In this document: in pieces, positions 26,582 through 36,133 of the stretch | Layout: each line of letters opens with the position of its first letter | Numbering within the stretch: position 1 is the first letter of the stretch | DNA from: JAYPWI01 sp038135065 | GTDB taxonomy: Bacteria > Actinomycetota > Acidimicrobiia > Acidimicrobiales > Poriferisodalaceae | DNA length: 64,000 nucleotides | Direction: 5' to 3' | Assembly (NCBI GenBank): GCA_038135065.1 | Contig: JAYPWI010000018.1 | Location: forward strand, 11,456 to 75,455 | The notes under the pieces: generated by a model | The model's input: the letters and a program-made list of their open reading frames with translations, nothing else | What the model was told of the DNA's origin: nothing | The model's database searches: none | Position numbers and translations under genes: made by a program

Positions 26582-26598
26582 CCGGTAGAATCTACCGG
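26582..26598. promoter_or_regulatory. Perfect 17-bp palindrome over a divergent promoter
   Basis: CCGGTAGA-A-TCTACCGG is a perfect inverted repeat with a one-base centre, 45 bp upstream of mrp and 1 bp upstream of the regulator's GTG. It contains TAGAAT on the plus strand (26586-26591) and TAGATT on the minus strand, both TANNNT -10 elements. The plus-strand -10 is 8 bp before the GTG, so the regulator mRNA is probably leaderless. This is very likely the operator of the neighbouring regulator, giving control of both directions. Confidence 0.65.
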
Positions 26599-26599
26599 C

Positions 26600-27304
26600 G
26601 TGACGACAAGGGCACTCACCCCCGAGCAGTTCTCAGCTGCCGTGGCATCGATCACCTCGTCGTTCGGCGATCCGACCCGGCGAGAGATCTACCTGCTCGT
26701 CCGGGAGGAGGGTGGCGGCATGACAGCGTCGGAGGTCGCCCGGCGAGTCGACGTGCATGCCAACGTGGCCCGGCACCACCTCGACAAGCTCGCGGCGGGC
26801 GGCCACCTAGTCGTCGACGTCCAAGCTGGTGGTGGAGCGGGACGGCCTTCGAAGCGGTATCGGACCACCAGGACCGACATGCAGTTCGAGTTTCCCGTAC
26901 GCCACGACGACCTGCTCGGAACCCTCCTCGGGCGTGCCCTGACCCGGCTCTCCCACGAAGAGGCGACAGCCCTCGCAGAAGAGGTCGGCGAGGAGTACGG
27001 CCTGCACCTCGCAGCACTGATGGAACCCGGCGAGGCCCACCGCTCGCTCGAAGCAGCGGTCGGGGCGGTTGCCGATGCCCTGACCAGCCATGGATTCGCA
27101 GCTCGCACAGTGGGCACTGCGAACGAGCTTCGCATCGTCTCCGAACACTGCCCCTTCGGCCAAGCGGCGGTCGACCATCCCGTGCTGTGCGCCATCGATC
27201 GTGGGTTGGTCAAGGGCATGCTGGCTGGTTTGCACGGCGAGACCACTCCCCAGCTCGAAGGTTCCGTGCCCATGGGCGACACTGTGTGTACGACGTCCGT
27301 GTGA
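26600..27304 (+). CDS. SufR-like helix-turn-helix regulator
   Basis: The 234-residue protein has an N-terminal winged helix-turn-helix (about 10-90: DPTRREIYLLV, MTASEVARRVDVHANVARHHLDKL) and a C-terminal sensor region. Cysteines are C184, C197 (C-X12-C) and C230, resembling SufR Fe-S regulators, though the third cysteine of that group is not where I would expect. The GTG start lies 1 bp after the palindrome. Its divergent partner is the Fe-S carrier gene mrp. It probably represses both by binding the palindrome when cluster-loaded. Confidence 0.82.
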   Translation: MTTRALTPEQFSAAVASITSSFGDPTRREIYLLVREEGGGMTASEVARRVDVHANVARHHLDKLAAGGHLVVDVQAGGGAGRPSKRYRTTRTDMQFEFPVRHDDLLGTLLGRALTRLSHEEATALAEEVGEEYGLHLAALMEPGEAHRSLEAAVGAVADALTSHGFAARTVGTANELRIVSEHCPFGQAAVDHPVLCAIDRGLVKGMLAGLHGETTPQLEGSVPMGDTVCTTSV

Positions 27305-27352
27305 CCGGGGCCGAGCACGTCCGAGCAGTTGTCGAATCGTGATCGGACGTTC

Positions 27353-27820
27353 GTGAACATCCACCTCGTCCGTCACGCCAGCGCGATGCCGCGGACGGCA
27401 CACATCCTCGATGACATCGACCGACCGCTCGACGAGCGCGGGACCGGCCAAGCCGCAGTGCTCGCAGGCCTTGCTCTGTTCGACACGGTGCATCGCGTCC
27501 TCTCCAGCCCGGCCCTGCGCTGCGTCGAGACCGTACGTCCCCTCACTGAACGGCTCCAGGTTGCTCTCGAAACCGACCACCGGCTCTACGAGGGCGGCGA
27601 TCCGGGATTCGTGCTCGACCTCGCAGTCGGGGCATCGGCCGGACAAGGAGATCTGGCGCTGTGCTCGCACGGTGACCTCATTCCCGAGATCCTGCGGCTC
27701 GCGACACTGCGCGGGGCGGAACTCGTCGGACAGCGAATGGTCGAGAAGGGTTCGGTCTGGTCCCTGTCCTTCGAGGACGGACGGCCCGTCTCGGCCCGCC
27801 ACACCCCGGCACCGGCCTGA
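27353..27820 (+). CDS. Histidine phosphatase, SixA-like
   Basis: The 155-residue protein has the RHA variant of the RHG motif (IHLVRHASAMPR), the conserved LDERGTGQA and the second histidine in LCSHGDLIPEI. It is short like SixA, which dephosphorylates phosphohistidines. GTG at 27353 is preferred as it leads directly into the first strand; a TTG at 27329 would add eight residues. Its stop is 2 bp from the convergent ccmI stop. Confidence 0.8.
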   Translation: MNIHLVRHASAMPRTAHILDDIDRPLDERGTGQAAVLAGLALFDTVHRVLSSPALRCVETVRPLTERLQVALETDHRLYEGGDPGFVLDLAVGASAGQGDLALCSHGDLIPEILRLATLRGAELVGQRMVEKGSVWSLSFEDGRPVSARHTPAPA

Positions 27821-27822
27821 GC

Positions 27823-28683
27823 TCAGCCAGCGGCCAACTGCGCCTCCATCTCGGCGATCACTCCCTCGATGACCTCGACCATGGCTGGTGGTGGGCCCAA
27901 CTCGAGGGCACGGCGGTACAGGTCGATGGCCAATGGGAGATCACCCTCGATCACCCGGGCCGTCACCCCTCGGAACATGTAGGGATCGGGGACCGTGGGC
28001 TCCAAGGCGATAGCGGCATCGAGGGAGGCAATCCCCTCGGCGATGAGGTCGACCCCCTCGGTCGACCGAATGTCGTCGACCACGGCCGGCGGAAGGTTGA
28101 CGAGGACCCACCCCCGGAGGGTGAGGGCATCGATGTGCTCGGGATCCCCTTCGACGATGGTGTCGAGCAAGCGCAGGGCAGGCTCGATCTCCCCCTCCCG
28201 GACATGGATCTGCGCTGACAGCAACTGGGCCTCGACGAGATCCCGGTCGTCGATCAGCACTGCGTCCACCTCCTCGCGGGCCTCGCTCAGGTGTCCCTGC
28301 AGGAAGAGTGTCTCGGCCCGGGCGAGCCGGGTTCGAACCGATTCGTCGATCTCTCCGGTGATCGTGCCGCCCGGTGTTCGCTGCCCGGCTGCCTGGGCCA
28401 ACGAAACCCCGGCCACCACCGCAAGGACCGCTACTGCGACCAGGTACGCCCACCAGGGCGAGCGCCGCGCATCATCACGGGTGAGATCATCCAGACCCGC
28501 TTCGATGGCCCGTGCCACCTCAGCCGTCCGTCGCACGTAATCGTCACGGAGGACCCTGTACTCGCCGTCCGACAACTCGCCGAGTTCGTGTTCGCGATCG
28601 AGATCGTCGAGAGATGCCAACAGGAAGTCACGGTGTTCCTCGAGTTCGGACAGACGATCCACTCGTCGACCGGCGGCAGTCAT
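27823..28683 (-). CDS. ccmI: Cytochrome c maturation protein CcmI-like, TPR
   Basis: The 286-residue protein has an N-terminal coiled-coil (about 8-65, RVDRLSELEEHRDFLLASLDDLDREHELG.. in the CcmI pattern), one membrane segment at about 77-97 and a TPR-rich C-terminal half. CcmI chaperones apocytochrome c to the haem lyase. The usual first membrane segment before the coiled coil is missing. ATG at 28681-28683 overlaps the ccmH stop (ATGA). It is the last gene of the ccm operon. Confidence 0.8.
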   Translation of the reverse strand: MTAAGRRVDRLSELEEHRDFLLASLDDLDREHELGELSDGEYRVLRDDYVRRTAEVARAIEAGLDDLTRDDARRSPWWAYLVAVAVLAVVAGVSLAQAAGQRTPGGTITGEIDESVRTRLARAETLFLQGHLSEAREEVDAVLIDDRDLVEAQLLSAQIHVREGEIEPALRLLDTIVEGDPEHIDALTLRGWVLVNLPPAVVDDIRSTEGVDLIAEGIASLDAAIALEPTVPDPYMFRGVTARVIEGDLPLAIDLYRRALELGPPPAMVEVIEGVIAEMEAQLAAG

Positions 28684-29144
28684 GAGCCGTGCCGCAGTCG
28701 GGCGACGAGATCCCGATCCTCGTCCGTCGTCCCGACGCGGCGTCCAGCACGCCAGCGGGAAAACGACCAGGCCAACCAGACGAGACCCACCGCGACGACA
28801 ACCACCGGGAGGACCCACACCAGCGATGCAAACCCCGTGGACGGCGGGCTCGCATCGACCCCTCGACCGTACTGGCCGGTGAGGAACTGACGGATCTCCT
28901 GATCCGAGCGGCCCTCGTCGACCAGTTCGTCGATCTGGGACCTGATTGCCGCAGACACCGGGGCGTTGGACTCGAGCACGTTCTGACCGTCGCACTCAGG
29001 GCACAGGGTGGTCTCCTTGAGCCGGTACGCACGCTCGTCGAGGGTGGCCGGCGGATCCTCGGCTGCCACAACAACGGCAATCGACACCGCGGTAGCGGCA
29101 ACGACGACGAGCCAACCGATGCGGCGCCCCAACCCAAGCTTCAC
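28680..29144 (-). CDS. ccmH: Cytochrome c maturation thiol oxidoreductase CcmH
   Basis: The 154-residue protein has an N-terminal membrane segment, the redox motif TTLCPECDGQNVLES near residue 47 (family LRCPxCxGQ) and a second membrane segment at about 108-130. It keeps apocytochrome haem-binding cysteines reduced. The start overlaps the ccmG stop by 4 bp. Confidence 0.92.
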   Translation of the reverse strand: MKLGLGRRIGWLVVVAATAVSIAVVVAAEDPPATLDERAYRLKETTLCPECDGQNVLESNAPVSAAIRSQIDELVDEGRSDQEIRQFLTGQYGRGVDASPPSTGFASLVWVLPVVVVAVGLVWLAWSFSRWRAGRRVGTTDEDRDLVARLRHGS

Positions 29145-29686
29145 CCTGCGCCCTCCTCGGCTGAGGTGAGGACTGCAGCGATGTAGTCGTCGACGAAATC
29201 AGCGGAGATCTGTCCGATGAACCGATCGACGACGATGCCGTTTGGGGCGATCAGAAATGTCTCGGGTGGTCGCAGCACGGCGAAGTCGACAGCCAAGGCC
29301 GCCTCAGGGTCGGCCATCACCGGCCAGTCCCCTCCGTATTCGTCGAAGAAGGCCCTGGCGTTGGCCTCGGTATCTCCGAAAGGAACGCTCACCACGAGAC
29401 CGTCGTCGGGATGTCGCCGTGAGAACTCCACCAGTTCGGGATGCTCCTCCACACATGGAACGCACCAGCTCGCAAAAAAATTGATGAGCACCCATCGGCC
29501 CCGCGCATCGTCGATGTCGAACGTGCCGCCGCCCAGGGTGGGACCGACCACCTCGGGCACCAGGCGACCGATCAACGGACTCGATCCAGAAACTCCGGTA
29601 TCGGGCTCCCGGGTCCACAGCACGGCAAGTAGGGCGACCAAGGCCCCGGCCACGACGAGAGCAACCACCCTGACCGGCGACTTCAC
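29141..29686 (-). CDS. ccmG: Thioredoxin-like protein CcmG/DsbE
   Basis: The 181-residue protein starts with one membrane segment (residues 7-25), then a thioredoxin fold with the WCVPC active site in FFASWCVPCVEEHPELV. It reduces apocytochrome or CcmH outside the membrane. GTG at 29684-29686 overlaps the ccmF stop (GTGA), which decides the start over the longer open frame. Confidence 0.9.
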   Translation of the reverse strand: MKSPVRVVALVVAGALVALLAVLWTREPDTGVSGSSPLIGRLVPEVVGPTLGGGTFDIDDARGRWVLINFFASWCVPCVEEHPELVEFSRRHPDDGLVVSVPFGDTEANARAFFDEYGGDWPVMADPEAALAVDFAVLRPPETFLIAPNGIVVDRFIGQISADFVDDYIAAVLTSAEEGAG

Positions 29687-31665
29687 GAGCCGGACTCGCC
29701 GATCGAGGCCGGGACGTCGGCATCGTGGACGGCTCCGCCGTCGGACGATCCGACCGATCCCCTCCGGCGACGACCCGCCGGCACCAGGGCGAGCAGGGTG
29801 CCGATCCCCATCACCAGCCCGCCGATCCACATCCAGGCGACCAGTGGCTTCACGAGGACCCTCAGGGCAACGTCGTCGTCACCGTCCTCCGGCAGCACCG
29901 ACATGACCAGGTACACGTCACCGGCCAGGTCGCTCGACACGCTGGGCGTGGCGATCGGCCGGCCGAAGGTGGGATAGCGGGTGAGGGCGGGGGCGAACAC
30001 GCCGCGACCGTCGACGTCCACCAAGGCCCGCACCACCAGGTTAGGTCCGTCCATCTTCTCTTCGAATCCGACGAACCGAACGGTGCGACCGGCAACCGAA
30101 CCCGACTCGCCGGGGGCCAGGACGAACTCTCCCTCCTCGCCGTAGGCAGTGCTGGCCACGAGACCGATGGCCAGCAATGCCACGCCCAGATGGGCCACCA
30201 TCCCTCCGCCGGCCCGACCGGTCAGCCCCCGCCAGCCCTGCCGGCGAACGGCCAGCGCCAGGTGTCGGACACCTGAGCCGATGACGAAGCCACCGAGTCC
30301 GAACCCCACGAGAGCCAGGACCCCATCAGCCCCGCGCAGAGCAGCGACCACCATCGCTCCCGCCCCGAGCGCTGCGGGACCCAAGGCCCGACTGGCCACG
30401 ACCTCAGCCGACGTCGATCGCCAGGTGAGCAGGGGCGCGATGCCCATCAGGAACAGCAGGGCGATCCCGATGGGCAGCAGCATCCGGTCGAAGTAGGGCC
30501 GACCCACTGCGATCTGATCGCCGTTCACCGCCTCGACCAGGAGAGGAAACACGGTGCCCAACAGGACAACGAAGGCAAACGCCGCGAACAGGAAGTTGTT
30601 CGCAAGGAAGGCTCCTTCCCGGGAGACCGGGGAGTCGATCGATCCCGGAGAGCGAAGCCGATCTCCCCGCCACCCGATCAAGCCGACGGACACCACCGTG
30701 ACGAGCGTCAGGAAGGCCAGCAGGGTGGGGCCGAGTTCGGACGACGCGAATTCGTGCACGGAGTCGATCACCCCGCTACGGGTCAGGAAGGTGCCGAAGA
30801 TGGTGAGGGCGAAGGTCGACAGGAGGAGCGAGAGGTTCCACACCCGCAGCATTCCTCGTCGTTCCTGCACGATGACGGAGTGGATGAAGGCCGTTCCCGT
30901 GAGCCAGGGAAGGAACGAGGCGTTCTCCACGGGATCCCAGGCCCAGTAACCGCCCCAGCCCAGCACCTCGTAGCTCCACCAGGCCCCCAGCACGATCCCC
31001 ACGGTCAGACAGCCCCAGGCGATCATGGTCCACCGGCGGGTGGCGATCAGCCAGCCCTCGCCGAGACGCCCCGTGATCAGGGCCCCCACCGCGAACCCGA
31101 ACGGGACGGTGAAACCGACGTACCCGAGGTACAGGGCCACTGGGTGGATGGCCATCAGGGGATGGTTCCGCAGCAGGGGGTTCAGACCGTTGCCATCAGC
31201 GGGGGGAGCGTCGAGGGTCCGGAACGGATCGGCTGGACGGACGAGGAGGTAGAGGAAGAAGAGGGCGACCACCACCATGGTCAAGAGAGCCCAGGCGACG
31301 ATGCGATCGTCGATGCGGCGCCGGAACGAGACCGTCACCGCTCCGATGTAGCCACAGAGCACGAGAGCCCAGAGCAACAGCGATCCCTCGAGGCTGCCCC
31401 ACAGGGTGGCCACCTTGTAGATCAGAGGGGTGTCTCTCGTCGAGTTGGCGGCCACGTAGGCGAGGGAGAAATCGTCGCCCAGCAGGGCAACCTCCATGGC
31501 CAGCGCCGCTACCACGACCCCCGCCACCATGGTGGCCAGCCAGGGGAACACCCGGGCGTGCCGTTCGGGTCGTCGCTGGGCCAGCGCAAGGGCCAGGGTG
31601 GCCAGCGATCCGAGGGCGGCTGCGAAGGCGACCATCAGGGCGATGGCCCCGACGAGGGCAGTCAC
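29683..31665 (-). CDS. ccmF: Haem lyase subunit CcmF
   Basis: The 660-residue polytopic membrane protein has the tryptophan-rich WWD signature WGGYWAWDPVENASFLPW and other hallmarks such as NPLLRNHPLMAIHPV. It joins haem from CcmE to apocytochrome c. GTG at 31663-31665 overlaps the ccmE stop (GTGA); the frame upstream lies inside ccmE. Length is normal for the family. Confidence 0.96.
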   Translation of the reverse strand: MTALVGAIALMVAFAAALGSLATLALALAQRRPERHARVFPWLATMVAGVVVAALAMEVALLGDDFSLAYVAANSTRDTPLIYKVATLWGSLEGSLLLWALVLCGYIGAVTVSFRRRIDDRIVAWALLTMVVVALFFLYLLVRPADPFRTLDAPPADGNGLNPLLRNHPLMAIHPVALYLGYVGFTVPFGFAVGALITGRLGEGWLIATRRWTMIAWGCLTVGIVLGAWWSYEVLGWGGYWAWDPVENASFLPWLTGTAFIHSVIVQERRGMLRVWNLSLLLSTFALTIFGTFLTRSGVIDSVHEFASSELGPTLLAFLTLVTVVSVGLIGWRGDRLRSPGSIDSPVSREGAFLANNFLFAAFAFVVLLGTVFPLLVEAVNGDQIAVGRPYFDRMLLPIGIALLFLMGIAPLLTWRSTSAEVVASRALGPAALGAGAMVVAALRGADGVLALVGFGLGGFVIGSGVRHLALAVRRQGWRGLTGRAGGGMVAHLGVALLAIGLVASTAYGEEGEFVLAPGESGSVAGRTVRFVGFEEKMDGPNLVVRALVDVDGRGVFAPALTRYPTFGRPIATPSVSSDLAGDVYLVMSVLPEDGDDDVALRVLVKPLVAWMWIGGLVMGIGTLLALVPAGRRRRGSVGSSDGGAVHDADVPASIGESGS

Positions 31666-32225
31666 GACACGCTCGCCTCGAGTTCGGCAGCCCACGGCGC
31701 AGGGCAGTCCGAGAGCAACCCCTCCGGGGCCTCGGAGGCCACCCGGTATTCGTTCTCGGCCCGGTACTCCTCCGTGTGCTTCACCAACATCGTGTCCGAC
31801 AGGAAGAAGTAGTCGGCCTGCCCGGCCACCGTCGCGGTGCCACCGTCCTCCCAGCGACCCTCGAGCACCACAGGGATCCACGGCGATTCGAACAGCTCGG
31901 GCGGGTCCGTGACATGACGCACCGCAGCGACCTGACAGTTGTGCACCACCTCGAAGGTGGTGACCCCCCCGTCGGCGCTGACCGAGGTCGGGATGACCCT
32001 CCCCTGCAAGCGGAAGCGGCGATCACCGAGGTCCTCCCGCTGTTCGATCGCTTCGTCGACATTGCGGAAGAACAGGGTGGCATTGCGCAGCCCTTGGACG
32101 AGCACCAAGGCGGCAACGACGACCAACCCGAGTGCGATCAAGGTAACCCGGGTCGTTCGGGAACGAAGGACGCTACGGCGAACCTCCTCCACCTCGTCGA
32201 GCTCGTGACGGGGGCTCAGGTCCAT
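31662..32225 (-). CDS. ccmE: Haem chaperone CcmE
   Basis: The 187-residue protein has one N-terminal membrane segment (about 28-45) and an OB-fold. The haem-binding histidine is in LVKHTEEY, equivalent to AKHDENY in E. coli. A Cys pair in the middle and C-terminus (HNCQ, SDCP) is unusual. ATG at 32223-32225 overlaps ccmD by 10 bp. It carries haem from CcmC to CcmF. Confidence 0.93.
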   Translation of the reverse strand: MDLSPRHELDEVEEVRRSVLRSRTTRVTLIALGLVVVAALVLVQGLRNATLFFRNVDEAIEQREDLGDRRFRLQGRVIPTSVSADGGVTTFEVVHNCQVAAVRHVTDPPELFESPWIPVVLEGRWEDGGTATVAGQADYFFLSDTMLVKHTEEYRAENEYRVASEAPEGLLSDCPAPWAAELEASVS

Positions 32226-32377
32226 CGACCGTCTTCCTGTCCGTTGGGGCCTCCGGGATCGCCGATACCGAGCTCTCGTCCGATGGAGCGCCCCCGGGCA
32301 ACGATCCATGCGCCGTAGACGGCCACCGCAACCACGGCAAGTCCGTAACCGGCAACGACGCTGGCCACCTCGCTCAT
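32216..32377 (-). CDS. ccmD: Small haem-export protein CcmD
   Basis: A 53-residue protein starts MSEVASVVAGYGLAVVAVAV with one membrane helix and a charged cytoplasmic tail (ARGRSIGRELG), the CcmD pattern. It helps release holo-CcmE from the CcmABC complex. It lies between ccmC and ccmE in the standard order, with a one-base TGATG overlap with ccmC. Confidence 0.83.
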   Translation of the reverse strand: MSEVASVVAGYGLAVVAVAVYGAWIVARGRSIGRELGIGDPGGPNGQEDGRWT

Positions 32378-33141
32378 CAGCCGACCACCTCTCCCCGCCG
32401 CTGCTCGAGGGCCACTGCCAGACCGGCTTCGTCGCGGAGTTCCTCGAGTCGGATGACCCGATATCGATGGATCATGAGCCAGGCGGCCACGACCGACACA
32501 GCCAAGGTGGAGTACAGGAGGGTCCAGTACATCTCGCCCGTGATCTCCGGCCGGCGCCCGATCCGCAGGCTGGCCGGTTGATGGAGGGTCCGCCACCAGT
32601 CGACCGAGAAATGGACGATGGGGACGTTCACGAACGAGACCAACGCCATCACCGCGGCCCTGCGGGCTCGAACCGTCGGCTCAGCCGGCAGGTTCCGCAG
32701 AGCCAGGTAGCCCACGTAGGTGATGAAGAGCAGCACCGTGGTCGTCAGTCGGGCGTCCCACTGCCAATAGGTTCCCCAGGTGATCTTTCCCCACAACGAC
32801 CCCGAGACCAGGGTGATCGCGGTGAATACCACACCACACTCGGCTGCTGACCCGGCCAATCGGTCGTAGTGGCGGCCGCCATCGGAACGCCGACGGCCCC
32901 TCCACAGCAGGAGGGCACTCGCCAGGCTGGTGAGCCCGAACGAGCCGTAGGCCACCCAAATGGCGGGTACGTGCACATACAGGAGGCGGACGGCCTCGCC
33001 CTGGACGACATCTGCCGGGGAGACGACCAAGCCAAGCACCAGCATCAGCGCCGCTGCTGCCGCCGCCACCACACCGAGGACCCGAGTAGCCACCGACGCC
33101 GTCATCGACCCTTGCGCTGTCGAACCCAACTCCTCCGACAT
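32377..33141 (-). CDS. ccmC: Haem exporter subunit CcmC
   Basis: The 254-residue polytopic protein has the WWD haem-handling motif WGTYWQWDARLTTT and the histidine-bearing YVHVPAIW and VNVPIVHFSVDWWRTLHQP. It passes haem to CcmE. ATG at 33139-33141 is chosen as it begins 2 bp after the ccmB stop, avoiding overlap. Confidence 0.95.
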   Translation of the reverse strand: MSEELGSTAQGSMTASVATRVLGVVAAAAAALMLVLGLVVSPADVVQGEAVRLLYVHVPAIWVAYGSFGLTSLASALLLWRGRRRSDGGRHYDRLAGSAAECGVVFTAITLVSGSLWGKITWGTYWQWDARLTTTVLLFITYVGYLALRNLPAEPTVRARRAAVMALVSFVNVPIVHFSVDWWRTLHQPASLRIGRRPEITGEMYWTLLYSTLAVSVVAAWLMIHRYRVIRLEELRDEAGLAVALEQRRGEVVG

Positions 33142-33143
33142 CG

Positions 33144-33812
33144 CTAGCCGTCCTCCACGAGGGGCCCGAACGCAGCGAGCCCGGCGACGGTGTACACCGC
33201 CGTCATCACGAACAACAGGCCGGTCCAGTTCCAACCCGCATCAGTCGTCACTCCGGTAGCGGCCTCGAATGCCCGGGTACCCGCCAACAACGCCGGTGCC
33301 AAGACTGGGAGGAGGAGCAACGGGAGCAGCGTATCCCGCACACTCACCCCCGCGGCCAACGCGCCGTACAGGGTTCCGCACACGGCGATGGTGGACGTGC
33401 CAGCCAACCCCGCACACCCCAACAAGGGCCAATCGGCGACACCGACATCGAAGAACACGACGAGACCGACCCACAGCACCGTCTGGAGCACCAGGAGTTG
33501 CACAGCCAGCGCCATCGCCTTTCCGAGGAAGATCGACCCCGGATGGAAGCCCGACAGCCGCAAGGCGTCCTGGTTCCCGTCGTCACTCTCCACGTCGAAG
33601 GCTCGCTGGATGACCAGAACAGCACCGAACATCACAGCCACCCAGTACAAACCAGCCGCTCCCTGAGCGAGCAGCACGGCGTTCGCATTGAACGCGAAGG
33701 CGAACACCACCAGGATCAAGACCCCCAGGGGAGCGACCTGGGTGATGGTCACCCTGGCCCGAAGCTCGATCCTGAGGTCCTTTCCGGCTACGAGCAGAGC
33801 GTCACGCCACAC
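33144..33812 (-). CDS. ccmB: Haem exporter permease CcmB
   Basis: The 222-residue protein has six predicted membrane segments and family motifs RIELRARVTITQVAPL, RAFDVESDDGNQDALRLSG and GVSVRDTLLPLLLLPVLAP. It pairs with the ATPase CcmA. GTG at 33810-33812 overlaps the ccmA end by 11 bp; the longer open frame upstream is inside ccmA. Confidence 0.93.
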   Translation of the reverse strand: MWRDALLVAGKDLRIELRARVTITQVAPLGVLILVVFAFAFNANAVLLAQGAAGLYWVAVMFGAVLVIQRAFDVESDDGNQDALRLSGFHPGSIFLGKAMALAVQLLVLQTVLWVGLVVFFDVGVADWPLLGCAGLAGTSTIAVCGTLYGALAAGVSVRDTLLPLLLLPVLAPALLAGTRAFEAATGVTTDAGWNWTGLLFVMTAVYTVAGLAAFGPLVEDG

Positions 33813-34455
33813 GACGGTCCCCCACGACCCGGCCGCCACCGAGATCGACGACGCGGTCGGCCACCGCCTGCGCCCGCTCCACCTCGTGGCTCGCAAAGAC
33901 GACGGTGGCACCCGCCGACGATGCTTCCAGCAGCAGGTTGTCCAAGACGTCACGTCCCCGCGCATCGAGTCCGGCATGGGGTTCGTCCAGCAGCCACAGG
34001 CGCGGGCGCCGCACGACGAGGGCGGCCAGCGCCACCCGGCGCCGCTGCCCGGCGGACAGCCGACGGGTCGGCACCCGCCACAGGCGCGACGGCAACTCGA
34101 CCAGCTCCATGGCGCGGGCCACCTCCTGCGCATCGGCCCCCACCGCAGCGGCCCGAAACCGCATGTGATCGCGAACCCACAGATCGGCATAGAGATGGTT
34201 GTCATGCCCGAGCATGCCGACGTGCCGGCGAACACCCCGGCGGTCGGCCCGAAGATCTTGCCCCAGCACCTCGGCCGTTCCGGCCACGACGGGAAGCAGC
34301 CCTGCAACGGCCCGCAGCAGACTCGTCTTGCCTGCACCGTTGGGTCCTTGCAGCAGCACCCGCTCGCCGGCGGACACCATCAAGTCGGCACCGGCCAGGG
34401 CGGGGAACCGACCCATCAGGGCAACCGCACCCTCGAAGCCGATAACGCAGGTCAT
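33802..34455 (-). CDS. ccmA: Haem exporter ATP-binding protein CcmA
   Basis: The 217-residue ABC ATPase has Walker A GPNGAGKTSLLRA, signature LSAGQRRRVALA and Walker B LWLLDEPHAGLD. It heads the nine-gene ccmABCDEFGHI operon and drives transfer of haem onto CcmE. The ATG start is 67 bp downstream of the mmsA stop. Confidence 0.93.
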   Translation of the reverse strand: MTCVIGFEGAVALMGRFPALAGADLMVSAGERVLLQGPNGAGKTSLLRAVAGLLPVVAGTAEVLGQDLRADRRGVRRHVGMLGHDNHLYADLWVRDHMRFRAAAVGADAQEVARAMELVELPSRLWRVPTRRLSAGQRRRVALAALVVRRPRLWLLDEPHAGLDARGRDVLDNLLLEASSAGATVVFASHEVERAQAVADRVVDLGGGRVVGDRRVA

Positions 34456-34522
34456 GCACCCCTGATGCTACGGGTCACCGTCGGTCGTCCACCATCCGCC
34501 GGGACCCACCGGGGCGACGGCC

Positions 34523-36034
<1,512 letters not shown>

Positions 36035-36133
36035 GCTCGACCTCCTCGCCGGGAGATGTTGACACAGCCGGACCTCGGAGACTGCCCGCCGCCTGCGACC
36101 GGCCCGCTCCCCCGCCTGGATAGCCTGCCGAAG

